This document shows, piece by piece, positions 1-5,244 of a stretch of DNA of 21,975 bases; position 1 is the stretch's first letter, and every line of letters starts with the position of its first letter. A program made the position numbers and the translations under genes. A model generated the notes under the pieces. That model saw only the letters and a list, made by a program, of their open reading frames with translations. It ran no database searches and had not been told where the DNA came from. Origin of the DNA: a virus; IMG/VR virus record IMGVR_UViG_3300046468_001577, positions 1 to 21,975 of that record. One strand, 5' to 3'.

Positions 1-52
1 TTTATCAGGGTTCTAGCGTGTAAAAATAAATGATAAATAATTTGTTTGGGGC

Positions 53-81
53 TTGACACTATACGGCTTTCCGTACATAGT
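53..81 (+). promoter_or_regulatory. Promoter P1 with palindromic operator in its spacer
   Basis: TTGACA at 53-58 and CATAGT at 76-81 are separated by exactly 17 bases. The spacer contains the palindrome TACGG-CTTT-CCGTA (62-75). The same arrangement recurs at 7151, 8814 and 13459. It drives the small-gene operon 127-1148 after a leader of about 40 bases. A repressor bound to the palindrome would cover the spacer and block RNA polymerase. The identity of the regulator is not visible. Confidence 0.75.
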
Positions 82-100
82 GGTAATTATACAGCGCATT

Positions 101-126
101 ACTAACCACAAAAAAATAAAAAAAAA
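101..126 (+). promoter_or_regulatory. A-rich translation leader with CTAACCA motif
   Basis: ACTAACCACAAA followed by an A-run precedes the ATG at 127 with no Shine-Dalgarno sequence. Related CTAACCA-plus-A-rich leaders precede the genes at 343 (two copies, 311-342), 7415 (7394-7414), 8124 (8099-8123) and 8889 (8868-8888). Several end in AATAAG directly before ATG. It probably acts as an unstructured ribosome entry leader. A protein or sRNA binding site is also possible. Confidence 0.5.
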
Positions 127-309
127 ATGAAAACAGAAATTACTATAACCTCTAAGAGCGGAACCTACAAAATAACAACAGCCCAAGCAAAGGAGTATTC
201 ACAAGAAGCCGAGAAATTCTGCTATGTTGTTGACACTTACGGGTTGCTCAACAGCCAAGACAGACTGATTGCTAAAATAGAAAAAGCATTAAATTTCCTC
301 GCCTCCTAA
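127..309 (+). CDS. Small hypothetical protein, first gene of the P1 operon
   Basis: This encodes 60 residues, starting at the first ATG after promoter P1 and its A-rich leader. The N-terminal part is rich in Thr, Ser and Lys (MKTEITITSKSGTYKIT), suggesting a short beta-hairpin. A likely helical segment follows, ending in KIEKALNFLAS. There is no signal peptide, membrane segment or cysteine pair. I do not recognise the family. Its place directly behind an operator-controlled promoter suggests an early or accessory phage function. It is supported as a gene by the promoter, leader and following colinear genes. Confidence 0.55.
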   Translation: MKTEITITSKSGTYKITTAQAKEYSQEAEKFCYVVDTYGLLNSQDRLIAKIEKALNFLAS

Positions 310-342
310 CTAACCAAAAACTAACCAAAAAATACAAATAAG

Positions 343-639
343 ATGAAAAATAGAATATACACAACAGCGGGCGGCATGACAGGATACAAGCAAATTGAGA
401 TAGCTAATAATGTTAGAATGGATATAGCTAAAGCTAATGCGATATGTAAGGGATATGCTTTTCTCGCTAATTACTTTGCAAGCACAGGGATAAGCCCCAA
501 AAATTCACCTTGGGAAATAGCAGAGGGCGATGTAGTTCTTGCTTCTTACAGAAACACAGAGGATATGCAAGAGATGTCAAATTTAGTAACTACTGCAAGA
601 CGCAAACAACTTGACCAAGCGATTGCTTCACTTAATTAA
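343..639 (+). CDS. Small hypothetical protein
   Basis: This encodes 98 residues. The ATG at 343 follows a doubled CTAACCA leader ending in AATAAG, the same start context seen at 4160, 7415 and 9886. The protein is soluble and mixed alpha/beta, with no recognisable motif. A segment around residues 25-60 (AKANAICKGYAFLANYF) looks helical. Its stop lies one base before the next start (641), so the two are probably translationally coupled. I do not recognise the family. Confidence 0.6.
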   Translation: MKNRIYTTAGGMTGYKQIEIANNVRMDIAKANAICKGYAFLANYFASTGISPKNSPWEIAEGDVVLASYRNTEDMQEMSNLVTTARRKQLDQAIASLN

Positions 640-640
640 A

Positions 641-910
641 ATGAGCAATATAGGATTTGTAGTAGTTGGATACTCAAGAATTAATAGAGCCCCCCTGTAT
701 TTAGGGGCGGGCTCTACGATTTCCCAAACTAAGAAAGATGCGTATGGCGTAAATACCACTTTTAGAAAGATGGAGAAATTGGGACACCAAATGCAAGAAG
801 TTACAGAAGACGATGAAGGCACTGATGCATATGATTTCTGCGTTCGTACTATAGAGGAAAGAGCAGAAGCCGCCGCCGAACAAGATTCACTAAATAACGC
901 CAACTGTTAG
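641..910 (+). CDS. Small acidic hypothetical protein
   Basis: This encodes 89 residues from the ATG at 641, one base after the previous stop. A TTG at 611 would add ten residues but overlap the preceding gene, so it is disfavoured. The C-terminal half is strongly acidic and helical (EVTEDDEGTDAYDF, then EERAEAAAEQ). Such small acidic phage proteins are often inhibitors or DNA mimics, but that is speculation. The reverse strand is also open over most of this gene. The + frame is preferred because it continues the operon. A strong hairpin (685-716) lies inside the coding sequence. Confidence 0.55.
   Translation: MSNIGFVVVGYSRINRAPLYLGAGSTISQTKKDAYGVNTTFRKMEKLGHQMQEVTEDDEGTDAYDFCVRTIEERAEAAAEQDSLNNANC
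685..716 (+). repeat. GC-rich inverted repeat inside a coding gene
   Basis: TAGAGCCC (685-692) pairs with GGGCTCTA (709-716), and the inner CCCT (693-696) pairs with AGGG (703-706), with a 2-base bulge and a 6-base loop. No T-run follows, so it is not a standard terminator. It stands out from the AT-rich surroundings and could affect translation or mRNA decay. Confidence 0.6.
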
Positions 911-917
911 GATAATT

Positions 918-1148
918 ATGAGTACAAAAGTAAAAACGATAGCCGACAAAGCCCCAACACTTGAAGAGTGCCAAGAGTTTGTCGGTGGATTAATAGCGAT
1001 AGTGCCACTAATGGACGGCAGTCAAATGATAGTAAATGAAGATGGTTTGCTCTTGAAGTTGCCATACAACGATAAGGCTTCTCAGATTGCGGGTCAGGAT
1101 TTAGTTGGCAATGCACTTGTCTTACGGGGCGATGCAAGATTGACATAA
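918..1148 (+). CDS. DUF3846-like small phage protein
   Basis: This encodes 76 residues. The core reads VGGLIAIVPLMDGSQMIVNE, then a GLLLKLPYNDKAS stretch, then GQDLVGNALVLRG. That order (a VGG-ΦΦ-V-L pattern, MIVNEDG, LP-N--A, then AG--LVG--LVL) is the pattern I recall for DUF3846, a small domain common in cyanophages and other phages and in accessory bacterial DNA. Its biochemical role is not established. It is last in the P1 operon. A hairpin at 1162-1188 follows the stop and may end transcription. The assignment rests on recalled sequence pattern only. Confidence 0.6.
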   Translation: MSTKVKTIADKAPTLEECQEFVGGLIAIVPLMDGSQMIVNEDGLLLKLPYNDKASQIAGQDLVGNALVLRGDARLT

Positions 1149-1151
1149 AAG

Positions 1152-1171
1152 GTGTCAGCAAAGTGGCAGCA
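1152..1171 (+). repeat. Putative integrase arm-binding sites, left pair
   Basis: Two GTGKCAGCA units (1152-1160 and 1163-1171) are spaced 11 bases apart. The same doubled unit occurs on the other side of the tRNA core at 1314-1333 and matches at 19 of 20 positions. Direct repeats of this size flanking a core in the same orientation are typical of arm-type sites bound by the integrase N-terminal domain. Confidence 0.6.
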
Positions 1172-1188
1172 CGATTGTGCTGCTCACT
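1162..1188 (+). terminator. Hairpin downstream of the P1 operon, possible terminator
   Basis: GTGGCAGCAC (1163-1172), loop GATT, then GTGCTGC and CAC with one bulged T (1177-1187) form a stem of about 10 bp. It lies 14 bases after the stop of the preceding gene. Only TGTTTAT follows, so the T-tract is poor. The left arm overlaps a putative integrase arm site, so the fold may belong to attP function instead. Confidence 0.4.
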
Positions 1189-1205
1189 GTTTATCAGGAT
1201 AAAAA

Positions 1206-1254
1206 TTAGCCTTCCAAGCTGGTATCGACGGTTCGATCCCGTCTGCCCGCACCA
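1206..1254 (+). other. attP core: 3' half of tRNA-Gly(TCC), not a complete tRNA
   Basis: CTTCCAA (1211-1217) is a 7-base anticodon loop with anticodon TCC. GCTGG (1218-1222) is the 3' anticodon strand. GACGG-TTCGATC-CCGTC (1227-1243) is an intact T arm, TGCCCGC (1244-1250) is the 3' acceptor strand, and A plus CCA follow (1251-1254). The 5' side reads TTAGC instead of the fully pairing CCAGC, and no D arm or 5' acceptor is found upstream. It is therefore a tRNA 3' fragment. Such fragments are carried by phages that integrate into tRNA genes and restore the gene on insertion. Phage genes lie on both sides, so this is best read as attP. Confidence 0.8.
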
Positions 1255-1313
1255 TTTCTATCAGCGTTAAAACTACTTAACACGACAAGAGAATTGACAA
1301 AGCGATGCAAAAT

Positions 1314-1333
1314 GTGTCAGCAAAGTGTCAGCA
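1314..1333 (+). repeat. Putative integrase arm-binding sites, right pair
   Basis: GTGTCAGCA units at 1314-1322 and 1325-1333 have the same 11-base periodicity as the left pair and lie about 60 bases beyond the tRNA core. They end immediately before the ATG at 1335. Integrase binding here could repress its own gene. This supports 1335 rather than 1305 as the integrase start. Confidence 0.6.
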
Positions 1334-1334
1334 G

Positions 1335-2363
1335 ATGGCGATACGAAAAGATACACAACGAGACTCTTGGGTTGCTGATTATTCAGTAATCAATAACGGA
1401 ATCAGGAAACGGCAACGAAAGTTTTTTAAATCTAAAGCACAGGCTAAGGCTTTTATTGATTTGCAAAATCAGAGCAAGCTCACTTACGGGCAAGCATCTA
1501 GTTTTGATATTGAGGATTATCAGCGGCTGAAAAAATTAGAGCATCTGTTGCTACCTGAGACATCAGGGGTAAAAGCTGAATCATTGGTAAAAAGTTTTAT
1601 CGAGCACCAAAGATCACAAGTGTGCAAGGAACACCTAGTGAACTTAAGATGCTATCTTAAGAAGTTTATATCATTTTTTCACGGAACAGAGATAATGCGA
1701 ATTGGCTTATCAGAGTTGGAGGAATTTTTTTCTGCTATCGATTACGCAAATGAGACAAAAAATAATGTAAGAAGATCGCTTTATACGATGTTTGAATTTG
1801 CCAAAACGAAAAAGCAAATCAAAGACAATCCTATTGCTGATCTCTCAATGTTTGTTATCGAGCCAAGACCTATCGAATTTATATCCGTAGAGGACACAGA
1901 AACGCTCTTAAGACATCTACAGGAAAGTAGACCGCAATTGATACCTCGCATCGCTTTAAGGGCTTTTGCGGGGATGCGGACAGAACACACGGCAAGATTG
2001 ACTTGGGATAATATAAATTTTGAAGAGCGAGGTATCAGAATAGAGGCACAGGGAAAGGCACGGGCATCTTTCTTGGAGGGGCATCCGCCGAACTTATGGG
2101 GATGGCTAGAAAGATATAAGTCTCAGCCCCTCTTGACAAAAGATACCAAGGCACTTCGTGCTGAAGTTCAAAAGATTAAGATGCAAATACCAAGAAACGG
2201 ATTACGCCACGGGTTCGCGACATATCATATTGCTAAATACAGGGATGCGGGGCTTACCCAATTGTTAATGCAACATCAAGGGAACAGTAGGGTGCTGTGG
2301 AATAAATATCGAGGAGTAACATCCCGAACCGAGGCTAATCGCTTTTTCTCGATACAGCCTTGA
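1335..2363 (+). CDS. int: Tyrosine recombinase / phage integrase
   Basis: This catalyses site-specific recombination between attP and the host tRNA-Gly gene. From M1 at 1335 it has 342 residues. The N-terminal arm-binding segment begins MAIRKDTQRDSWVADYSV, an SAM-like core-binding domain spans about 80-170, and the catalytic domain follows. Counting from an alternative ATG at 1305 (ten residues more), the active-site residues are R225 (GMRTEH), K251, N298-G-L-R301-H302, H324 and nucleophile Y335 (NKYRGV). The usual box II His is Asn here. I recall that variant from integrases of Verrucomicrobiota. The 1305 start would translate through the arm-site repeats, so 1335 is preferred. It lies beside attP and converges on the leftward RHH genes, overlapping by 29 bases. 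Confidence 0.93.
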   Translation: MAIRKDTQRDSWVADYSVINNGIRKRQRKFFKSKAQAKAFIDLQNQSKLTYGQASSFDIEDYQRLKKLEHLLLPETSGVKAESLVKSFIEHQRSQVCKEHLVNLRCYLKKFISFFHGTEIMRIGLSELEEFFSAIDYANETKNNVRRSLYTMFEFAKTKKQIKDNPIADLSMFVIEPRPIEFISVEDTETLLRHLQESRPQLIPRIALRAFAGMRTEHTARLTWDNINFEERGIRIEAQGKARASFLEGHPPNLWGWLERYKSQPLLTKDTKALRAEVQKIKMQIPRNGLRHGFATYHIAKYRDAGLTQLLMQHQGNSRVLWNKYRGVTSRTEANRFFSIQP

Positions 2364-2541
2364 TTGGCAGAACAACAAAAGGCTCCCCCCTTTTAGATAC
2401 CTCAATCCTTGCTATGTGAGATATATACTCACTGAAGGACATTCGAAGCTCATCAGCCCTGTCCTGAATTTTAGCAATCAACTCAGGGTCGAAGCTAATC
2501 GACTTCGGGACGCATATCCTACCCGTTGTTTTCTTCCGCAT
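2335..2541 (-). CDS. Ribbon-helix-helix DNA-binding protein
   Basis: This encodes 68 residues. ICVPKSISFDPELIAKIQDRADELRMSFSEYISHIARIEV shows the RHH layout: a short basic strand, a helix, then a second helix starting at MSFSEY. RHH proteins bind DNA as dimers through the strand and usually act as phage or plasmid repressors or antitoxins. It is the second gene of a two-gene leftward operon. Its start overlaps the end of the upstream RHH gene by 23 bases, and its end overlaps the 3' end of the integrase. No toxin partner is seen. Its operator could be the GTGTAG-type repeats at 2760-2853 or the TACGG palindromes; the sequence does not decide. Confidence 0.75.
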   Translation of the reverse strand: MRKKTTGRICVPKSISFDPELIAKIQDRADELRMSFSEYISHIARIEVSKRGEPFVVLPIKAVSRKSD

Positions 2542-2719
2542 TTATCTCTGTTAGTACTTTGAAAATCGGGCTTACATTTCCTGTATCAATATACAGGACG
2601 GCTCCTTCAATCAGCCATCTATAAACTTGCGGCAACGAATCGGTGTTCGTCTGCCTTTGGTATTTTTTTAATCTTTCAGCAATTTCTTCTGAAAGGGTTA
2701 CATTCATCCGTGTATTCAT
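2519..2719 (-). CDS. Ribbon-helix-helix DNA-binding protein
   Basis: This encodes 66 residues. MNTRMNVTLSEEIAERLKKY is a classic RHH start: a short beta-strand (MNVTLS) then helix 1. It continues with QRQTNTDSLPQVYRWLIEGAV as helix 2. It is the first gene leftward from the divergent control region, where a TTGACA box on the minus strand (2778-2783) would serve it. Together with the overlapping second RHH gene it may form the lysogeny-control side of the element, in place of a CI-type repressor. That is inference from position. A homodimeric transcriptional repressor is the most likely role. Confidence 0.75.
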   Translation of the reverse strand: MNTRMNVTLSEEIAERLKKYQRQTNTDSLPQVYRWLIEGAVLYIDTGNVSPIFKVLTEINAEENNG

Positions 2720-2865
2720 ATCTTACCTTATTTTAATTGGGTGCTATATTCTCCCCTTACTACACACTTTCGCACACTGTCAACACTGAATTGATGTTTT
2801 TTTTATTTTTTATTAATTATGTATATTGTGTTGACTTGTGTAGAAATGTGTAGTGCTGTGCTTAA
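2720..2865. promoter_or_regulatory. Divergent control region between RHH repressors and early operon
   Basis: Two outward -35 boxes are each part of GTGTTGAC: minus strand TTGACA at 2778-2783 and plus strand TTGACT at 2831-2836. Downstream of each lies a related element ending in TGTGTAG, rc 2760-2777 and + 2836-2853, identical at 13 of 18 positions. Both contain two TGTG half-sites about 11 bases apart, suggesting operators in the two promoter spacers. Between them is an extremely T-rich tract (2795-2820). The -10 boxes are weak (TAAGGG leftward, TGCTGT rightward), so activation may need a factor. Confidence 0.6.
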
Positions 2866-3051
2866 ATGGATGCGGAAAAATTGTACTCAGTGGCTGAAGC
2901 CACAAAAAAACTAAAATATAAAAGCCAAACCTCGATTGAAAAATTGATAGGTAAGGGGTTGCTGCGGAAGTTTAGATTTCCACAGAGCCGTAAGATATAT
3001 GTATTGAAAAGCGAAGTTTCAGAACTGACAAAAGCGATTGAAGTAGTATGA
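2866..3051 (+). CDS. Small excisionase/MerR-like winged-helix protein
   Basis: This encodes 61 residues. YSVAEATKKLKYKSQTSIEKLIGKGLLRKFRFPQSRKIYVLKSEVSEL follows the HTH_17/excisionase pattern: a helix with S/T-V-x-E-A, then a recognition helix, then a hairpin wing ending in a YVLKSEV-type strand. It is the first gene of the rightward early operon. Likely roles are recombination directionality (Xis) or early transcription control. Its TGA overlaps the next ATG (ATGA), so the two small DNA-binding proteins are translationally coupled. No enzymatic motif is present. Confidence 0.65.
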   Translation: MDAEKLYSVAEATKKLKYKSQTSIEKLIGKGLLRKFRFPQSRKIYVLKSEVSELTKAIEVV

Positions 3052-3221
3052 GTGCCGATGCATTGCCTTTGGTTCTGTTCACTGATGAGGTTCGTGACCT
3101 ACTTCGATACAAAAACACTGAAAGTGTATTGCGGTTAGTCCGTAGAGGATTGTTGAAGCCGATAAGTAATACCAAGCCGTACCGATTCAGTCGGGGCTCA
3201 GTGCTTCGGCTAATAAACTAA
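3048..3221 (+). CDS. 57-residue excisionase-like winged-helix protein
   Basis: The ATG at 3048 overlaps the previous stop by four bases (ATGA) and reads 57 codons to TAA at 3219-3221. The sequence includes LFTDEVRDLLRYKNTESVLR, then LVRRGLLKPISNTKPYRFSR and SVLRLIN. It has the same fold pattern as the preceding protein (helix, KN/KS-T-S/E-SV helix, R-G-L-L-K/R, then a wing). The two look like diverged paralogs. It could be an Xis or Cox-like factor, or the two could form a heterodimer. It is short enough to be missed by simple length cut-offs. Confidence 0.7.
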   Translation: MSADALPLVLFTDEVRDLLRYKNTESVLRLVRRGLLKPISNTKPYRFSRGSVLRLIN

Positions 3222-3222
3222 A

Positions 3223-3259
3223 ACGCCCCACCCCCGAATGATTCAGTGGTGAGGCATAA
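3223..3259 (+). other. Imperfect hairpin between early genes
   Basis: GCCCCACC and GGTGAGGC pair at 7 of 8 positions around a loop of about 15 bases, in the 68-base gap after the second excisionase-like gene. No T-run follows (ATAAAATAAG). It may be an attenuator or RNA-processing site. Evidence is weak. Confidence 0.25.
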
Positions 3260-3289
3260 AATAAGATAAAAATAACATAAGGATAAAAA

Positions 3290-3982
3290 ATGGATGATGT
3301 CAAATTATTAACGAAAGCGATGGAAAAGGTTTCTGCCGCACATGATGCCAATGGCGTAAAAGTGGGGGGCGGTAAAAAATACACGATGGTTGTAGATAGG
3401 GTAAACGCTCTGCGACAAGTGTACGGATTAGGTGTCGGGATAACTACACACCTGATTGAAAATGATGGCAAGCGTGTGGTGATGAAAGCAGTGATTAAAC
3501 TTGCGGGTGAAACTGTAGGCTCAGGATACGCGGAAGAGGTCAGGGGCGATAGTAATGTAAACAAGACAAGTGCCCTCGAAAATGCTGAAACTTCAGCGAT
3601 TGGGCGGGCGTTGGCTTGCATTGGATTGGCGGGTGGTGAGTACGCAAGCGGCGATGAGATGCAAGCAGTTTCACGAAAGAGTGAAGCGATGGGTGATGAG
3701 CCCGTGCGGGCAACCAAAAGTTTTGAGCCGCCAAAGGATAAAATTTACTTAGCCGTTCCGTTTGATGAGAAGGCAGATGCGAAGGCGGCGGGTGCTTGGT
3801 GGGACGGGGATGCAAAAAAATGGTACACGACACCCGCGAAGATGAACGATGACTTAAAGAAGTATGCTCCCGCAGATGTACAAGATATTGTACCACGGGA
3901 TAATGGAACAGATGCCTCGCAAAGTGTGGAGGATATGCAGTCAGACTCAATGAGCCCCGAAGAAGATGATGTCCCCTTTTGA
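3290..3982 (+). CDS. ERF/ssDNA-annealing-like protein with DUF5710 module and SSB-type tail
   Basis: This encodes 230 residues. The N-terminal part (about 1-125) holds VNKTSALENAETSAIGRALA followed by GLAGGEYASGDEM. That is the phage ssDNA-binding/annealing signature in which an ENAETSAIGRAL helix lies near the domain end. Residues about 152-190 (IYLAVPFDEK, AGAWWDGDAKKWYT) match the DUF5710 pattern, a small domain often attached to DNA-processing proteins. The C terminus is acidic and ends EEDDVPF, like the DDDIPF tail by which bacterial SSB recruits partners. It probably coats or anneals ssDNA during replication and recombination and recruits host SSB-partner proteins. The exact recombinase family is uncertain. 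Confidence 0.65.
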   Translation: MDDVKLLTKAMEKVSAAHDANGVKVGGGKKYTMVVDRVNALRQVYGLGVGITTHLIENDGKRVVMKAVIKLAGETVGSGYAEEVRGDSNVNKTSALENAETSAIGRALACIGLAGGEYASGDEMQAVSRKSEAMGDEPVRATKSFEPPKDKIYLAVPFDEKADAKAAGAWWDGDAKKWYTTPAKMNDDLKKYAPADVQDIVPRDNGTDASQSVEDMQSDSMSPEEDDVPF

Positions 3983-4154
3983 TAGGGAAAAAGTAGCCGA
4001 GATTCTTAGTGGATACGGGAATTGGTTCAACGCTAAATTGCTCAGATTAATTTCTGAAGCGGATGAGGAAAGTCGGGAGAGATTGCACAAAGGATTCCCC
4101 GAACAAGTAGAGATAGTACATAAGTACCAAACAAATAAAGATTGGAAAAAATAA
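3966..4154 (+). CDS. Small conserved phage protein, recombination operon
   Basis: This encodes 62 residues from the ATG at 3966, or 61 from the ATG at 3969. The start overlaps the SSB-tail codons of the preceding gene by 17 bases. FNAKLLRLISEADEESRERLHKGFPEQVEIVHKY is an amphipathic helical pattern (W/F-x-A-x-LL-x-LI-x-x-AD, then FP). I recall it from small proteins next to recombination genes in many phages. No catalytic motif is present. Its function is unknown; an accessory to the annealing protein or the nuclease is plausible. Confidence 0.6.
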   Translation: MMSPFDREKVAEILSGYGNWFNAKLLRLISEADEESRERLHKGFPEQVEIVHKYQTNKDWKK

Positions 4155-4159
4155 ATAAG

Positions 4160-4957
4160 ATGGAAAAGTATAAACACGCGATATTCGATATTGAAACAAG
4201 TCCGAAGAGTTCAGTTCTTGATGGATTTTTTATGGACACGCCCGTTTTTCGGGAAACTGATGTAAAGGTTGGGAACCTTAAGGATGAAATAAAGATTGCT
4301 GCAAAGATTGAGCAAGCAAAGATTGACCACGAAAAGGTGGTGAGTGATTACACTGAGGCTGTGACGAAAAAATGCTGCCTTGATGCAGATTATGGTCATG
4401 TCGTAGCAATTGGCGTGATGTACCTAGATGAAGGGATGAAGCCGACTAGGACTGATATACTGTCAGGCACTGAGGATGGGGAGGCAACGATGCTACAGGG
4501 CTTTTGGCGGGCTTTTGAAAAGATAAGAGGTTCGTATGGTCAGATGTTCGGGTGGAATATACAAAGCTTTGATTTACCATTCCTGATTAAAAGGAGTTGG
4601 CATTTAGGGGTAGAAGTTCCTAGCGATGCGGTAGATAAATATAGATTCTTCCACCCTGTTTTTATTGACCTGATGAAAGTTTATACTTTTGGGGGTTTTG
4701 GGAAGGATGCTTACTGTAAGTTAGAGAAAGCTTGCACAGCTTTTGGATTTATTCAGCCCGAAGGATTGAAAGTCACGGGTGAGATATTTTGGAGAGAGTG
4801 GGCAAGTGGTGATGCAGCACGGATGAAGGAGGCGAAGAGGTATTTACAGAATGATTTAGATATGACTCTTGCTGTTGCTTGTGGGATTCACCCGCCGCCA
4901 AAGAAAGAGATTCCAAAGGAACACACTGAAGATGCATTCGGAGGTGATTTACTATGA
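4160..4957 (+). CDS. DnaQ/PolB-type 3'-5' exonuclease
   Basis: This encodes 265 residues. The ATG at 4160 is preceded by AATAAG, as at other starts here. A TTG at 4142 would overlap the previous gene. Exo motifs appear in order: ExoI D10-I-E12 (IFDIETSP), ExoII around N133 to D138 (GWNIQSFDLPFL) and ExoIII D232/D234 (YLQNDLDMTLAVA). An insertion of about 50 charged residues (38-75) follows ExoI. This is the predicted PolB-like exonuclease family, seen in phages as a stand-alone enzyme beside a recombinase. It probably processes DNA ends for annealing or proofreads. No polymerase domain is attached. Confidence 0.85.
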   Translation: MEKYKHAIFDIETSPKSSVLDGFFMDTPVFRETDVKVGNLKDEIKIAAKIEQAKIDHEKVVSDYTEAVTKKCCLDADYGHVVAIGVMYLDEGMKPTRTDILSGTEDGEATMLQGFWRAFEKIRGSYGQMFGWNIQSFDLPFLIKRSWHLGVEVPSDAVDKYRFFHPVFIDLMKVYTFGGFGKDAYCKLEKACTAFGFIQPEGLKVTGEIFWREWASGDAARMKEAKRYLQNDLDMTLAVACGIHPPPKKEIPKEHTEDAFGGDLL

Positions 4958-5244
4958 TTCACGAAAACAGCAAGAGAAGCTTGAGCGATGTACAGGAAAA
5001 GGTTGGTGGGCGTTGCCAATTGATTCTCGATTGCTTGAGAAAAAATAGTCGTGGCATGAGCGATAGGGATATTATGATGGACTTAAGCTTTACAGACCCC
5101 AACGCGGTTCGTCCAAGGGTTACAGAATTGATTAAACGCGGGATGGTGGAAGAGTGCCTCAACTCTGCACAGTGTGCGATTACGGGGCGGCGTGTGAGGT
5201 TAGTTAGATTAGTTGGTAAAGGTCAGGGGACTTTGTCTCTATGA
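4954..5244 (+). CDS. Winged-helix DNA-binding protein
   Basis: This encodes 96 residues, with an ATGA overlap to the exonuclease upstream and another to the initiator gene downstream. CQLILDCLRKNSRGMSDRDI then LSFTDPNAVRPRVTELIKRGMVEE is a winged-helix layout: a helix, a turn with D-R-D-I, a recognition helix with R-P-R-V-T-E-L, and a wing with V-E-E. Small phage wHTH proteins of this kind often sit next to the replication initiator. It may take part in origin recognition or early control. There is no Cys cluster or catalytic motif. Confidence 0.65.
   Translation: MIHENSKRSLSDVQEKVGGRCQLILDCLRKNSRGMSDRDIMMDLSFTDPNAVRPRVTELIKRGMVEECLNSAQCAITGRRVRLVRLVGKGQGTLSL

Noticed and set aside
62-75. 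LexA/SOS box
   Set aside because: TACGG-N4-CCGTA does not fit the LexA boxes I know (CTGT-N8-ACAG, GAAC-N4-GTTC and similar). It is treated as an element-specific operator.
1206-1254. Complete tRNA-Gly gene
   Set aside because: No D arm, 5' acceptor strand or fully paired 5' anticodon strand is found upstream; only the 3' half is present.
2335-2719. Toxin-antitoxin pair formed by the two RHH genes
   Set aside because: Both proteins are RHH DNA-binding types and no RelE, MazF, Fic or similar toxin pattern is present nearby.
3187-3950. Long open frames on the minus strand opposite the annealing-like gene
   Set aside because: They are shadows of a well-supported plus-strand gene, have proline- and serine-rich translations without domain pattern, and no start context.
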